From assembly GCF_024298925.1 (NCBI RefSeq), contig NZ_CP101283.1, positions 1,989,001 to 2,053,000 on the forward strand: a DNA stretch of 64,000 nt. The letters are read 5' to 3'. Position 1 is the first letter of the stretch. Each line of letters opens with the position of its first letter. The DNA is from Phenylobacterium sp. LH3H17. Its GTDB lineage: Bacteria > Pseudomonadota > Alphaproteobacteria > Caulobacterales > Caulobacteraceae. A model generated the notes under the pieces. It was given only the letters and a program-made list of their open reading frames with translations. It made no database searches and had not been told where the DNA came from. Made by a program: the position numbers and the translations under genes. Shown piece by piece: positions 54,033-64,000 of the stretch.

Positions 54033-54779
54033 CTAGCCGGTGGCGCCGTCGACCTTGGCTTGGTTGATGGTCTTCAGGTTGGCGGTCTTGGCCTCGGCGA
54101 TCGCCGCGCGCAGGCCGGCCATGTCCGCGCCGGAGATCATCCGATCACCCACGATAAAGGCCGGGGTGCCGTCGATGCCGAGATTTCCGGCCAGGGCGCG
54201 GGTGTCGGCCAGGTGCTTCATCACCGCCGCGCCGCGACCCTCGGCCTTGGCCGCCTCCGGATCGACGCCGGCGGCGCGCAGGTGGCGGTAGATGCTCTCC
54301 TCGCTGAGCGCCTTTTCGGCCATGAAGGCGCGGTGGAGCTCCAGGGTCTTGGGCTTGGCCTTGGGCGAGAGGATCACCTGGGCCGCCATGGCCGACTCGC
54401 GGGTCAGGATCGGGAATTCCTTAAAGACGAAGCGGACGTCGGGGTTCTCCTCGATCAGCTTCAGGATCTCCGGAGCGCTGACCTTGCAGTAGCCGCAGCG
54501 GTAGTCGAAGAACTCCACCACCGTGATCTTGCCGTTCGGATTTGCCACGAAGTCGCGCGGGTCACGCTCCAGGGCGTCGCGGTGCTTGACTAGGCCCACC
54601 TTGGCGATGTTGGCCGCCTCGACCTGCTTCTTCTCCTGCAGCTTCTGCACGGCTTCCTCGATCACCTCGGGATGGGCCAGCAGATAGGCGCGGACCTTCT
54701 GGCCGAAGGCCGCGTCCTCGGCCTTCTGGCAGGCGGTGAGCGACAGGAGGGCGGCGAGCGCCACGGCGGTGCGGAACAT
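54033..54779 (-). CDS. DsbA-family thiol oxidoreductase lipoprotein
   Basis: 248 aa from ATG 54779, which has AGGA 7 nt upstream; ATG 54788 is possible. Lipoprotein signal with lipobox LTAC (Cys17). An N-terminal helical segment of about 60 residues (LLAHPEVIEEAVQKLQEK) resembles the Com1/ScsC trimerisation stalk. The thioredoxin fold has CGYC (95-98) in FFDYRCGYCKV and cis-Pro in IDGTPAFIVGD. It forms, shuffles or reduces disulfides in the envelope. It follows the M48 protease gene by 41 nt in the same direction, so both probably serve envelope protein quality control. Confidence 0.92.
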   Translation of the reverse strand: MFRTAVALAALLSLTACQKAEDAAFGQKVRAYLLAHPEVIEEAVQKLQEKKQVEAANIAKVGLVKHRDALERDPRDFVANPNGKITVVEFFDYRCGYCKVSAPEILKLIEENPDVRFVFKEFPILTRESAMAAQVILSPKAKPKTLELHRAFMAEKALSEESIYRHLRAAGVDPEAAKAEGRGAAVMKHLADTRALAGNLGIDGTPAFIVGDRMISGADMAGLRAAIAEAKTANLKTINQAKVDGATG

Positions 54780-54820
54780 CGGGGTCATCCTGCGGAGATA
54801 GGCGATCGGCCGGCCTGGCG

Positions 54821-56227
54821 CTAGCGCGTGGAACTGCGGATGATCGAGCCTTCCCGGGCAAGGTCCTTCAGGTCGTCCTTGCTGGGCTTGGAAGTGAGTA
54901 CGATGTCGGTGGCGCGCCGCCACTCGGGCGTGTCCTTGGTCAGCTTCTCGCGGGCGCGCATGGCGAAGACGCGCGCCTGCTGGGCGTCGCCGAGCGCGAA
55001 GTGGTACTCACCGGTCGCCAGGCGGGCCAGGCCCTCCTTGCCCTGCTTGTCATAGGCCTGGGCCAGCAGCCGCCAGGCCACGGCGTTGTCGTCTTCCTGG
55101 GTGAGCGCCTTGCGCAGCTCGGCCGCGCCTTCCTCGATCTTGGTCGGCTCGTCCAGGGCGATCAATGTCTGGCCCAGATTGACCCGCAGCAGCGGCGCGT
55201 CTGGCTTCAGTTCGACCGACTTGCGCTGCGGCGCCTCGGCGTCCTTGGCGCGCCCGAACTCGAACAGCACCTGACCCTTGAGTTCCCAGAGATAGGGGTT
55301 CTTGGGGTGCTCGATCAGCAGGGCGTCGATCAGCTTCAACGACTGATCGGGCTGCTTCATCTGGTAGTAGGCGATCGAGCGGGCATACCGCGCGGCGTAG
55401 CTCGTGTCTTTCTCGCCGTACTTCACGATGGCCGTGGTCGGGTTGAGGAACCCGTCCAGCTTGGCCTTCATGACCTTGTGCTCTTCGATCGCCTCGGGCG
55501 TGTCGACCTTGTCGTAGCTGGCGTTCTGTTCGACGCGGTGGCGAAGGGAGTCGATCCGCGACGACGAAAGCGGGTGGGATCGGAAATAGGCGAACCGCCG
55601 CGCCTCCTGGAACACTTCCTGGTAGCGGAACTTGTCGAAGAAGTCGGCCAGGCCCTTGCCCGAAATCCCGGCCCGCTCGAGCATCGCGGCCCCGGCCTGA
55701 TCGGTGCGGCTCTCCTGCTCGCGGCTGTAGCCCATCGCGCCCAGAGTGCCGAAATAGCCCGCGCTGCTCACCAGGCCGGCGGCCGCGTCGGGGGCGCCGG
55801 CCAGGGCCGCCAGGACGCCCAGTCCCATGGTCAGCAGGAAGGGCTTCATGCCGGCCGAGCTCATCTCGCCTGAGCGCGCCGAGTGACCGGCGGCCAGGTG
55901 GCCGACCTCGTGGGCGATCACGCCCTGGAGCTGGTTGGGATTGTCGGATTCAAGGATCAGGCCGGTGAAGACGGCCATGGTGCTGGGCGCGGCGAACGCG
56001 TTCAGCTCCTTAGATCCGATCAGCAGGATCTCGATGGATTTCGAGTCGACCCCCGCCGCCTTGAAGAGAGGTTCGGAGTCCTTGCGCAGGATCTCCTCGA
56101 TCTCGGTGTCGCGGATCAGCGCGATGCCTTCGTCCTGGGCGCGGGCGGGCGCGGCAGGAAGCGCGATGCTGAAGGCGACGGTCGCCGCCAGAGCGATGCG
56201 GGAAAAAGAACGGGCAGGGGAGACCAT
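54821..56227 (-). CDS. Periplasmic M48-family metalloprotease with TPR (BepA/YfgC-like)
   Basis: 468 aa from ATG 56227 (AGGAG upstream), with a signal peptide ending near APARAQ. The zinc site is HEVGH (106-110) in GVIAHEVGHLAAGHS, with a later Glu in YSREQESRTDQAG. The C-terminal half has TPR motifs (ARSIAYYQMKQPDQSLKLIDALL in parts; LRVNLGQTLIALDE; NAVAWRLLAQAYDKQGK). BepA-type proteins degrade or chaperone misassembled outer-membrane proteins such as LptD; this role is inferred from architecture. Confidence 0.93.
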   Translation of the reverse strand: MVSPARSFSRIALAATVAFSIALPAAPARAQDEGIALIRDTEIEEILRKDSEPLFKAAGVDSKSIEILLIGSKELNAFAAPSTMAVFTGLILESDNPNQLQGVIAHEVGHLAAGHSARSGEMSSAGMKPFLLTMGLGVLAALAGAPDAAAGLVSSAGYFGTLGAMGYSREQESRTDQAGAAMLERAGISGKGLADFFDKFRYQEVFQEARRFAYFRSHPLSSSRIDSLRHRVEQNASYDKVDTPEAIEEHKVMKAKLDGFLNPTTAIVKYGEKDTSYAARYARSIAYYQMKQPDQSLKLIDALLIEHPKNPYLWELKGQVLFEFGRAKDAEAPQRKSVELKPDAPLLRVNLGQTLIALDEPTKIEEGAAELRKALTQEDDNAVAWRLLAQAYDKQGKEGLARLATGEYHFALGDAQQARVFAMRAREKLTKDTPEWRRATDIVLTSKPSKDDLKDLAREGSIIRSSTR

Positions 56228-56277
56228 GCCGAACAAACTCCTAGCGCCCCCCGCCAAATCGTTGGTCGAAGCCTAGC

Positions 56278-56315
56278 GCGCTTTCGGGACGAGTGGAAAC
56301 CGGGCCCGAAAGCGC
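56278..56315 (-). terminator. Hairpin downstream of rne
   Basis: GCGCTTTCGGG and CCCGAAAGCGC are perfect 11-bp arms with a 16-nt loop, starting 10 nt past the rne stop. There is no T-run, so it may be a stabilising 3' hairpin or Rho-assisted end rather than a strong intrinsic terminator. Confidence 0.55.
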
Positions 56316-56324
56316 ATTTAGGTG

Positions 56325-58967
56325 TTAGCCCCTTCGCCACCAGCCCTTGCGGGCCGCCGCCGGCGGCTTGGCGCCGATTTCGGCGGGATCCGGCTCGCGA
56401 ACGGCCACGACGGGCGGGGCCGGGGTCGGAGCAGGTTCCGGTTCGGGTTCCGGGGCGGCTTCCGGGGCGGTCTCGGCGACCGCTTCGGCCGCCGCGGCCT
56501 CGGCGGCGATGGAGGCCTTGGTGCGGCGCGCGCGCGGCTTCTTCACCGGCGCCGCCTCGACGGCGGGTTCCGGCTCGGGAGCCGCTTCGATCACCGGCTC
56601 GACGACCGCTTCCACCGAGGGGGCTTCAGCCATCGGGGCTTCGGCCTCGACAGCGGATTCGGCCGGGCTCTCGCCGTCCTCGCCGCGACCGCGTCCGCGG
56701 CCCCGGCGTGAGCGGGTCTTCTTCGGCTTGTCGTCGACGGCGGGCAGCTCGACCCAGACATCGACGTCGGGACCGCTGATCACCGGCTGGGCCTGTGCAA
56801 CCGGCGCGGGACGTTCGTCATTGGCGGCCACCGGCGCGCGCGGCGCCGGGATGTCTTCCGCCGGATCGTGCCAGACGAACGGGTCGTCGCCATAGGGCAC
56901 CCAGGGGCGCGTCCAGGAGAACACGTCGGTCGGACGTCCGTCGTCGCGCATCCGGCGACCGCCACGGCGGCCGCGGCGGCGACGGCGGCCGCCCTGGCCG
57001 TCGTCCTCGGTGTCGGAACCGGCGGCCTCGGCCGCGGCGGGGACGGCGGCGGCGGCCGGACGATCGGTGGCCTCGCGCGGCTCGCCGTCGCGGCGACCGC
57101 GACGCCGCCGGCGGCGACCACGGCGCTGGCCGCGATCATCATCGCCCTCTTCAGAGTCCTGCAGTCGATGCTCGGCCTCGTCGTCGTCGGTGGCCTCGCG
57201 ATCAACCGCCTCCTCGTCCTCGAAGCCTTCTTCGTCCTCGTCCTCGTCTTCGTAGGTCTCGTCGGCGAGGTCCTCGTCGACCGGCTGGTAGGCCTGGATC
57301 GGGGCGCGGCTGATCAGGGCCTGGTGTTCAGGCCGGGTCTCGCTGGAGGTCCGCTCGATCTCGTGGTCGGCGTGGGCCAGGGCGTCGTCGATCACGATGG
57401 TGATGAACAGGCCGAGGCTCTCATGGACGCGCGCCAGATGGTTGCGCTTCTCGTTGAGGATATAGAGGCCGACGGCGCGCGGGACCTTCAGGGTCGCCTC
57501 GCCGCCACCCTTCAGGGCCTCGATCTCCAGGGCGCGCAGCGCGGTGAGAGCGCTGGACTCCACCGTGCGCACGCGTCCGGCGCCGCCGCAGTGTTCGCAG
57601 ACGTGGGTGGTGCCTTCCAGCACGCCGGAGCGGCGGCGCTGGCGGCTGATCTCCATCAGGCCGAAGGAGCTGATCTTGCCCATCTGGACGCGGGCGCGGT
57701 CGTCCTTCAGCGAGTCCTTCAGCTTCTTCTCGACGGCACGGTTGTTCTTCGACTCATCCATGTCGATGAAGTCGATGACGATCAGGCCGGCCAGGTCGCG
57801 CAGGCGCAGCTGACGGGCGGCCTCCTCGGCCGCTTCCATGTTGGTCTTGAGCGCGGTGGCCTCGATGTTCCGCTCGCGGGTGGCGCGGCCGGAGTTGACG
57901 TCGACGGCCACCAAGGCCTCGGTCTGGTTGATCACCAGGTAGCCGCCGGACTTCAGCGGCACCACCGGGGAGTAGATCTGGCTGAGGTGGTCCTCGATCC
58001 GGTACTTCACGAACAGCGGCATCGGTTCGCGATACGGCTGAACCTTCTTGGCCTGGGACGGCATCAGCATGCGCATGAACTCGCGCGCTTCCTTGAAGCC
58101 GGCCTCGCCCTCGACCCAGACCTCGTCGATGTCCTTGTCGTAGAGGTCGCGAATCGTCCGCTTCACCAGGTCCTCTTCCTCATAGATGAGGGCGGGGGCC
58201 ACGGAATGCAGGGTGGTCTCGCGGATGTTCTCCCAGAGACGCAGCAGATATTCGTAGTCGCGCTTGATCTCGGCCTTGGTGCGCTTGGCGCCGGCCGTGC
58301 GGACGATCAGGCCCATGCCGTCCGGCACGTCCAGGCTCTGAACGACGCCCTTCAGACGCTTGCGGTCGGTGACCGTGGTGATCTTGCGCGATATCCCGCC
58401 GCCCCGGGCGGTGTTAGGCATCAGCACGCCGTAGCGGCCGGCCAGGGACAGGTAGGTGGTCAGAGCCGCGCCCTTGTTGCCGCGCTCTTCCTTGACCACC
58501 TGAACCAGCATGATCTGCCGGCGGCGGATCACTTCCTGGATCTTGTACTTGCGCATCAGCCGCCGGCGGCGCCGGGCGACCTCTTCCTCCATGACGTCGT
58601 CGTCGTCCTCGACGGCGTCGTCATCGTCCTCATCGTCGTTGGACGAGGAACGGCCGCGGGGCTCGGGGTGATCGTCCTCTTCCTCGGCCTCTTCGCGCAT
58701 CAGCGCTTCGCGGTCGGCCACCGGGATCTGGTAGTAGTCGGGGTGGATTTCGTTGAAGGCCAGGAAGCCGTGACGATTGCCGCCGTACTCGATGAAGGCC
58801 GCCTGCAGCGACGGCTCAACGCGCGTCACCTTGGCGAGATAGATATTGCCTCTGAGTTGTTTGCGGTTCTGACTCTCGAAATCGAATTCTTCAACTCGGG
58901 TTCCGTCGATCACCACCACGCGAGTTTCCTCGGCGTGAGCGGCGTCGATAAGCATCTTCTTGGGCAT
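56325..58967 (-). CDS. rne: Ribonuclease E (degradosome scaffold)
   Basis: 880 aa from ATG 58967 (MPKKMLIDAAHAEETRVV). S1 domain RGNIYLAKVTRVEPSLQAAF with a very acidic insert (DDEDDDDAVEDDDD) and a basic patch ARRRRRLMRKYK, as in alphaproteobacteria. Catalytic core: VDVNSGRATRERNIEAT, GLIVIDFIDMDE with the Mg-binding Asp residues, Zn-link CEHCGGAGR. The C-terminal half is disordered: acidic stretch, RGQRRGRRRRRRGRR arginine-rich RNA-binding patches, Pro/Glu/Ala-rich tail. It ends KGWWRRG, the GWW motif that binds PNPase in Caulobacter. The divergent upstream region gives a long 5' UTR, suggesting autoregulation. Confidence 0.96.
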   Translation of the reverse strand: MPKKMLIDAAHAEETRVVVIDGTRVEEFDFESQNRKQLRGNIYLAKVTRVEPSLQAAFIEYGGNRHGFLAFNEIHPDYYQIPVADREALMREEAEEEDDHPEPRGRSSSNDDEDDDDAVEDDDDVMEEEVARRRRRLMRKYKIQEVIRRRQIMLVQVVKEERGNKGAALTTYLSLAGRYGVLMPNTARGGGISRKITTVTDRKRLKGVVQSLDVPDGMGLIVRTAGAKRTKAEIKRDYEYLLRLWENIRETTLHSVAPALIYEEEDLVKRTIRDLYDKDIDEVWVEGEAGFKEAREFMRMLMPSQAKKVQPYREPMPLFVKYRIEDHLSQIYSPVVPLKSGGYLVINQTEALVAVDVNSGRATRERNIEATALKTNMEAAEEAARQLRLRDLAGLIVIDFIDMDESKNNRAVEKKLKDSLKDDRARVQMGKISSFGLMEISRQRRRSGVLEGTTHVCEHCGGAGRVRTVESSALTALRALEIEALKGGGEATLKVPRAVGLYILNEKRNHLARVHESLGLFITIVIDDALAHADHEIERTSSETRPEHQALISRAPIQAYQPVDEDLADETYEDEDEDEEGFEDEEAVDREATDDDEAEHRLQDSEEGDDDRGQRRGRRRRRRGRRDGEPREATDRPAAAAVPAAAEAAGSDTEDDGQGGRRRRRGRRGGRRMRDDGRPTDVFSWTRPWVPYGDDPFVWHDPAEDIPAPRAPVAANDERPAPVAQAQPVISGPDVDVWVELPAVDDKPKKTRSRRGRGRGRGEDGESPAESAVEAEAPMAEAPSVEAVVEPVIEAAPEPEPAVEAAPVKKPRARRTKASIAAEAAAAEAVAETAPEAAPEPEPEPAPTPAPPVVAVREPDPAEIGAKPPAAARKGWWRRG

Positions 58968-59366
58968 TAAGGCGGTCTCCGTGGCGCGCCGCGAACTCGA
59001 GGTTCGGGCGCCGCCGGTTTTGCAGGAGGGCGCGCGCGCATCCGCCGTTCGCGGTGTCGAAAGCGACATCGCGGGCGGTAGGCCGGAAAGGGGCTCGAGC
59101 GGCGCTGCCCATTGGTGTGTTCCCAGGCGCGCCCCACTCAGCGGGACGCGGATCGGATGATGCGTCGTCGCCGAGGGGCGATGAGCTGACGCTGGCTTCG
59201 CGCGGACTGCGGCCTTGCGACGCAAGGCGCGCTCCAGCGCGGCGCGACATTGCTACACTAAGCGACAAAAGGAAAGCGGCGCGGTCGTCGTGCTCGCGAC
59301 CCACGCGGGTTAACCGTTTGTCCATGCCGCTTAAGGCTATATGACGGTTCAGATTCAAACTGTTGC
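58968..59366. other. Divergent rne/amidase intergenic region
   Basis: 399 bp. The minus side must carry the rne promoter and a long leader. Several GC-rich self-complementary stretches are present, but I cannot fix a promoter. On the amidase side there is an AT-richer patch (TTAACCGTTTGTC, CTTAAGG) and a GATTC site at 59352-59356, 10 nt before the start codon. No ORF or RNA gene is convincing. Confidence 0.5.
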
Positions 59367-60587
59367 GTGTGGGGTTGGATGTTCGCGCGGGTTGGCGGAC
59401 TGTTTCGGGCGAATAGCGTGCGCGTGCTGGCCGCTGCGGCCGCGGGCGTCTGCTGCCTGGCCGTCGTCGCCGCGGCCCAGGCCGCCAGCGTCACCGCCGG
59501 GATTCTGAAGGTCCGCCTGGGCGGAGACCAGGTCGAGACCCGCATCGTCATCGACATGAACCGCTCGGCCACGGGCAGGATCGCCTCGGACGGCGCGCAG
59601 GACCGCCGGCTCGTTCTGAACCTGAGCGGCGCCTCGGTGGAGGGTCCGCTGCAGGGCGCGGGACTCGGTCTCGTCAAGAATTGGGTTGTGGATCAAGGGG
59701 CCGCGGGAGCCCGACTGCGGGTCGATCTCGCCGCCGACGTGGTCGTCAAGCGCCGGTTCCTGCTGCCGCCGGCCGATGGGATCGGCAATTACCGCTATGT
59801 GATCGACCTGGCCGCCAAGGCGCCGCCGACCCGAACCATGGTCGCCGCCGGCGTGCGCATGACCTCCGCGCCCCTGCCCGTGGTTCCGGTCACTGCGCCG
59901 CCGCTATCGCTGAAGAAGGTCATCGTCATCGACGCCGGCCACGGCGGTAAGGACCCGGGCGCCAAGGGCGCGACGGGCAATGAGAAGGATGTGACCCTGG
60001 CCGCGGCCCGGGCGCTCAAGACCCGCCTGGAAAAGACCGGGCGCTACAAGGTCGTGATGACCCGTGATTCGGACGTCTATGTCGCCCACGACATCCGGGT
60101 GAAGATCGCCCGGCGCGCCGACGCCGACCTGTTCATCTCGCTACACGCCGACTCGGGCACCGATTCGAGCCTGCGCGGCGCCAGCGTGTACACCCTGGCC
60201 GATCGCGCCAGCGGCCGCTCGGCCAAGTTCGTCAACAAGGACGACTGGTTCATGCGCGCCGGAACCCATGGCGACAACGGGGTCTCGACGATCCTGCTGG
60301 ACCTGACCCAGCGCATGACCCGCAACCGCTCGGCGACCTTCGCCGAGGTGCTGTTGTCGCGGATCGACGACCACCAGCAACTGCTGCGCCGCAGCCACCG
60401 CGAGGCGGGCCTGGCCGTGCTGCTGGCCCCCGACGTGCCCGCCGTGCTGCTGGAGATGGGCTTCATCACCAATCCCGCCGACGAAGCCACGCTGCGTGAC
60501 GCCGGCAGCCGCAGCCGCCTGATGGGCGGCGTTGGCGACGCCATCGACGACTATTTCGGCCAGCAGACCCGTCTCGCCGCCCGCTGA
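59367..60587 (+). CDS. amiC: N-acetylmuramoyl-L-alanine amidase with AMIN domain
   Basis: Cell-wall amidase that splits septal peptidoglycan, 406 aa from GTG 59367 (ATG 59379 possible). Signal segment VLAAAAAGVCCLAVVAAAQA. AMIN domain (about 45-140; VETRIVIDMNRSATGRI, LVLNLSGASV) targets septa. The Amidase_3 catalytic domain has zinc ligands in VIDAGHGGKDPGA, GNEKDVTLAAA, LFISLHADSG and catalytic Glu in LLEMGFITNPADE. No LysM. A single AmiC-type amidase next to a bifunctional PBP is the usual Caulobacter arrangement. Confidence 0.95.
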   Translation: MWGWMFARVGGLFRANSVRVLAAAAAGVCCLAVVAAAQAASVTAGILKVRLGGDQVETRIVIDMNRSATGRIASDGAQDRRLVLNLSGASVEGPLQGAGLGLVKNWVVDQGAAGARLRVDLAADVVVKRRFLLPPADGIGNYRYVIDLAAKAPPTRTMVAAGVRMTSAPLPVVPVTAPPLSLKKVIVIDAGHGGKDPGAKGATGNEKDVTLAAARALKTRLEKTGRYKVVMTRDSDVYVAHDIRVKIARRADADLFISLHADSGTDSSLRGASVYTLADRASGRSAKFVNKDDWFMRAGTHGDNGVSTILLDLTQRMTRNRSATFAEVLLSRIDDHQQLLRRSHREAGLAVLLAPDVPAVLLEMGFITNPADEATLRDAGSRSRLMGGVGDAIDDYFGQQTRLAAR

Positions 60588-60613
60588 TCGGCTGATCTGC
60601 GCGCTTAGGGCCG

Positions 60614-60648
60614 TTGGCGCCCGCAGCGATGCACGCTAGATCAGAATC
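60614..60648 (+). promoter_or_regulatory. Putative promoter of the PBP1a gene with overlapping GANTC site
   Basis: TTGGCGC (60614-60620), 14 nt, GCTAGATC (60635-60642): exact match to GCTANAWC and one mismatch in the -35 consensus TTGaCgS. GAATC, a CcrM methylation target, lies at 60644-60648, between the -10 and the expected start of transcription. Confidence 0.65.
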
Positions 60649-60685
60649 TTAGCGTGGCCCGGCGGCCCGCGGAGGTCAGTCAGTC

Positions 60686-63061
<2,376 letters not shown>

Positions 63062-63118
63062 GGCTCGACGCGCGCTATCTGCCGCGACCCCAGAGTACGT
63101 CTGGTTCGGAGATTTCCC

Positions 63119-64000
63119 ATGAGAGTGGATGTCGAGGCCGCCAAGGCCGACATCGAGCAGTCGATCGACCTGCTCAGGAGGCGTCTTTGACTGGGAACCG
63201 GCCCTCCGCAAACTCGATGAACTGAACGCCCGCGTCGAGGATCCCACCCTGTGGGACAACGCCGCCTCGGCCCAGGCCACCACCCGCGAACGCTCCAAGC
63301 TCGCCGCCCAGATCGAGGCGGTGAAGTCGCTCGAGCGCGACCTGGCCGACGCCATCGGCTACGCTGAGATGGCCGACGAGGAGGGCGACGAAGCCTCCCT
63401 CGAGGAAGCCCGCGCCCAGTTGAAGGGCATCAAGGAGCGCGCCGCCCGCGCCGAGCTGGAGGCCCTGCTTTCGGGCGAGGCTGACGGCAACGACGCCTTC
63501 ATGGAGATCAATTCCGGGGCCGGCGGCACGGAATCCAACGACTGGGCCGGCATGCTGCTGCGCATGTACACCCGCTGGGCCAACGCGCACGGCATGACCG
63601 TCGACTTCCTGGAAGAGACCTCGGGCGAACAGGCCGGCATAAAGTCGGTGACCCTGCAGATCAAGGGACCCAACGCCTACGGCTGGCTGAAGACCGAGGC
63701 CGGGGTGCATCGCCTGGTGCGCATCTCGCCCTTCGACGCCGCCGCCAAGCGCCACACCAGCTTCGCCTCGGTCTGGGTCTATCCCGTGGTCGACGACACC
63801 ATCGAGATCGAGATCAACCCGTCCGACGTGCGCACCGACACCTACCGGGCCTCCGGCGCGGGCGGCCAGCACATCAACAAGACCGACTCGGCGGTGCGCC
63901 TGACCCACATCCCGACCGGGGTGGCGGTGGCCTGCCAGGCTGGGCGATCCCAGCACCAGAACCGCGAGGAAGCCTGGAAGATGCTGCGCGCCCGGCTCTA
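63119..64000 (+). CDS. prfB: Peptide chain release factor 2 (programmed +1 frameshift; C-terminus cut by window edge)
   Basis: Recognises UGA and UAA stop codons. Frame 1 runs from ATG 63119 through 23 sense codons to TGA at 63188-63190. Reading then shifts +1 at CTT TGA C into the main frame from 63189. Downstream are the anticodon-like SPF tripeptide in VRISPFDAA and the peptidyl-hydrolysis loop GGQ in [16 protein letters not shown]. About 270 codons of the main frame are visible; the last part of domain 3/4 lies beyond the right edge. Because of the shift, no single open frame covers the gene. Confidence 0.96.
63176..63191 (+). other. Programmed +1 frameshift site of prfB
   Basis: AGGAGG (63176-63181), CGT, CTTTGAC (63185-63191). 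The internal Shine-Dalgarno is 3 nt before the slippery CTT and the UGA is followed by C, exactly the geometry of the E. coli prfB site. It is autoregulatory: low RF2 slows termination at UGA and favours the shift. Confidence 0.95.

Noticed and set aside
56868..58970. 700-codon plus-strand frame antisense to rne
   Set aside because: Arises from the GC-rich complement of RNase E; no start-site signals or domains.

Overview
The window is a GC-rich chromosomal segment from an alphaproteobacterium, most likely a member of the Caulobacteraceae (Caulobacter/Phenylobacterium type). The call rests on gene order (pyrE-pdxJ-acpS-lepB-rnc-era-recO; folK-rpoZ-rsh; NDUFA12-DUF2155-aat), on promoters resembling the Caulobacter housekeeping form TTGaCgS-N10-14-GCTANAWC, on GANTC (CcrM-type) sites, and on an RNase E that ends in the GWW motif known to bind PNPase in Caulobacter. 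There is no rRNA, convincing tRNA, CRISPR array, prophage or intact transposon. Most of the window is core genome on both strands.

Layout. 1-5.4 kb (minus): a truncated MacA-like efflux adaptor, an OmpR/EnvZ-type two-component pair, an MBL-fold hydrolase and an amino-acid permease. 5.5-9.9 kb: helicase HrpB, two RNA/SAM methyltransferases and a small unknown protein. 10.1-15.1 kb: a TetR regulator, a soluble lytic transglycosylase, dapA, smpB and a GNAT acetyltransferase. 15.1-19.0 kb is the most accessory-looking block. It holds a cation-transporter-like gene without a normal start codon, a decayed uracil-DNA glycosylase fragment, and a tightly coupled three-gene operon (unknown protein, KaiC-like double ATPase, PAS-HisKA_2 kinase). 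An intact family-5 uracil-DNA glycosylase lies on its far side. 19.8-23.7 kb: a NYN protein, folK, rpoZ and the ppGpp synthetase/hydrolase, which appears to start at CTG.

23.9-36.5 kb: a lipoprotein amidohydrolase, pyrE, pdxJ, acpS, a PEP-mutase-like/NTF2 pair divergent from a TetR gene, a DGPF-protein/ECF42-type sigma operon with a recognisable cognate promoter, an EamA transporter, lepB-rnc-era, arylamine N-acetyltransferase and recO. 36.7-42.1 kb: parC, a P-loop kinase-like protein, a lone receiver protein followed by a 26-codon membrane microORF, and aspS. 42.1-46.2 kb: two secreted pentapeptide-repeat paralogues and a class II ribonucleotide-reductase-like protein that has lost its catalytic cysteine motifs. 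46.3-52.2 kb: NDUFA12, DUF2155, aat, accC-accB-aroQ, thiS-thiG and an SDR. 52.2-64 kb: an intergenic palindromic repeat, an FAD monooxygenase, dsbA-like and M48 protease genes, rne, amiC, a class A PBP, and prfB with its programmed +1 frameshift, truncated at the right edge.

How the parts work together. lepB-rnc-era-recO, accC-accB and thiS-thiG are conventional housekeeping units with overlapping stop/start codons. The more novel candidates are the KaiC/HisKA_2 kinase operon and the scar flanking it, the cysteine-stripped NrdJ paralogue beside paired secreted pentapeptide proteins, and several non-canonical starts and palindromic elements. Start codons were re-chosen by ribosome-binding site and family N-termini where the longest reading frame looked wrong.
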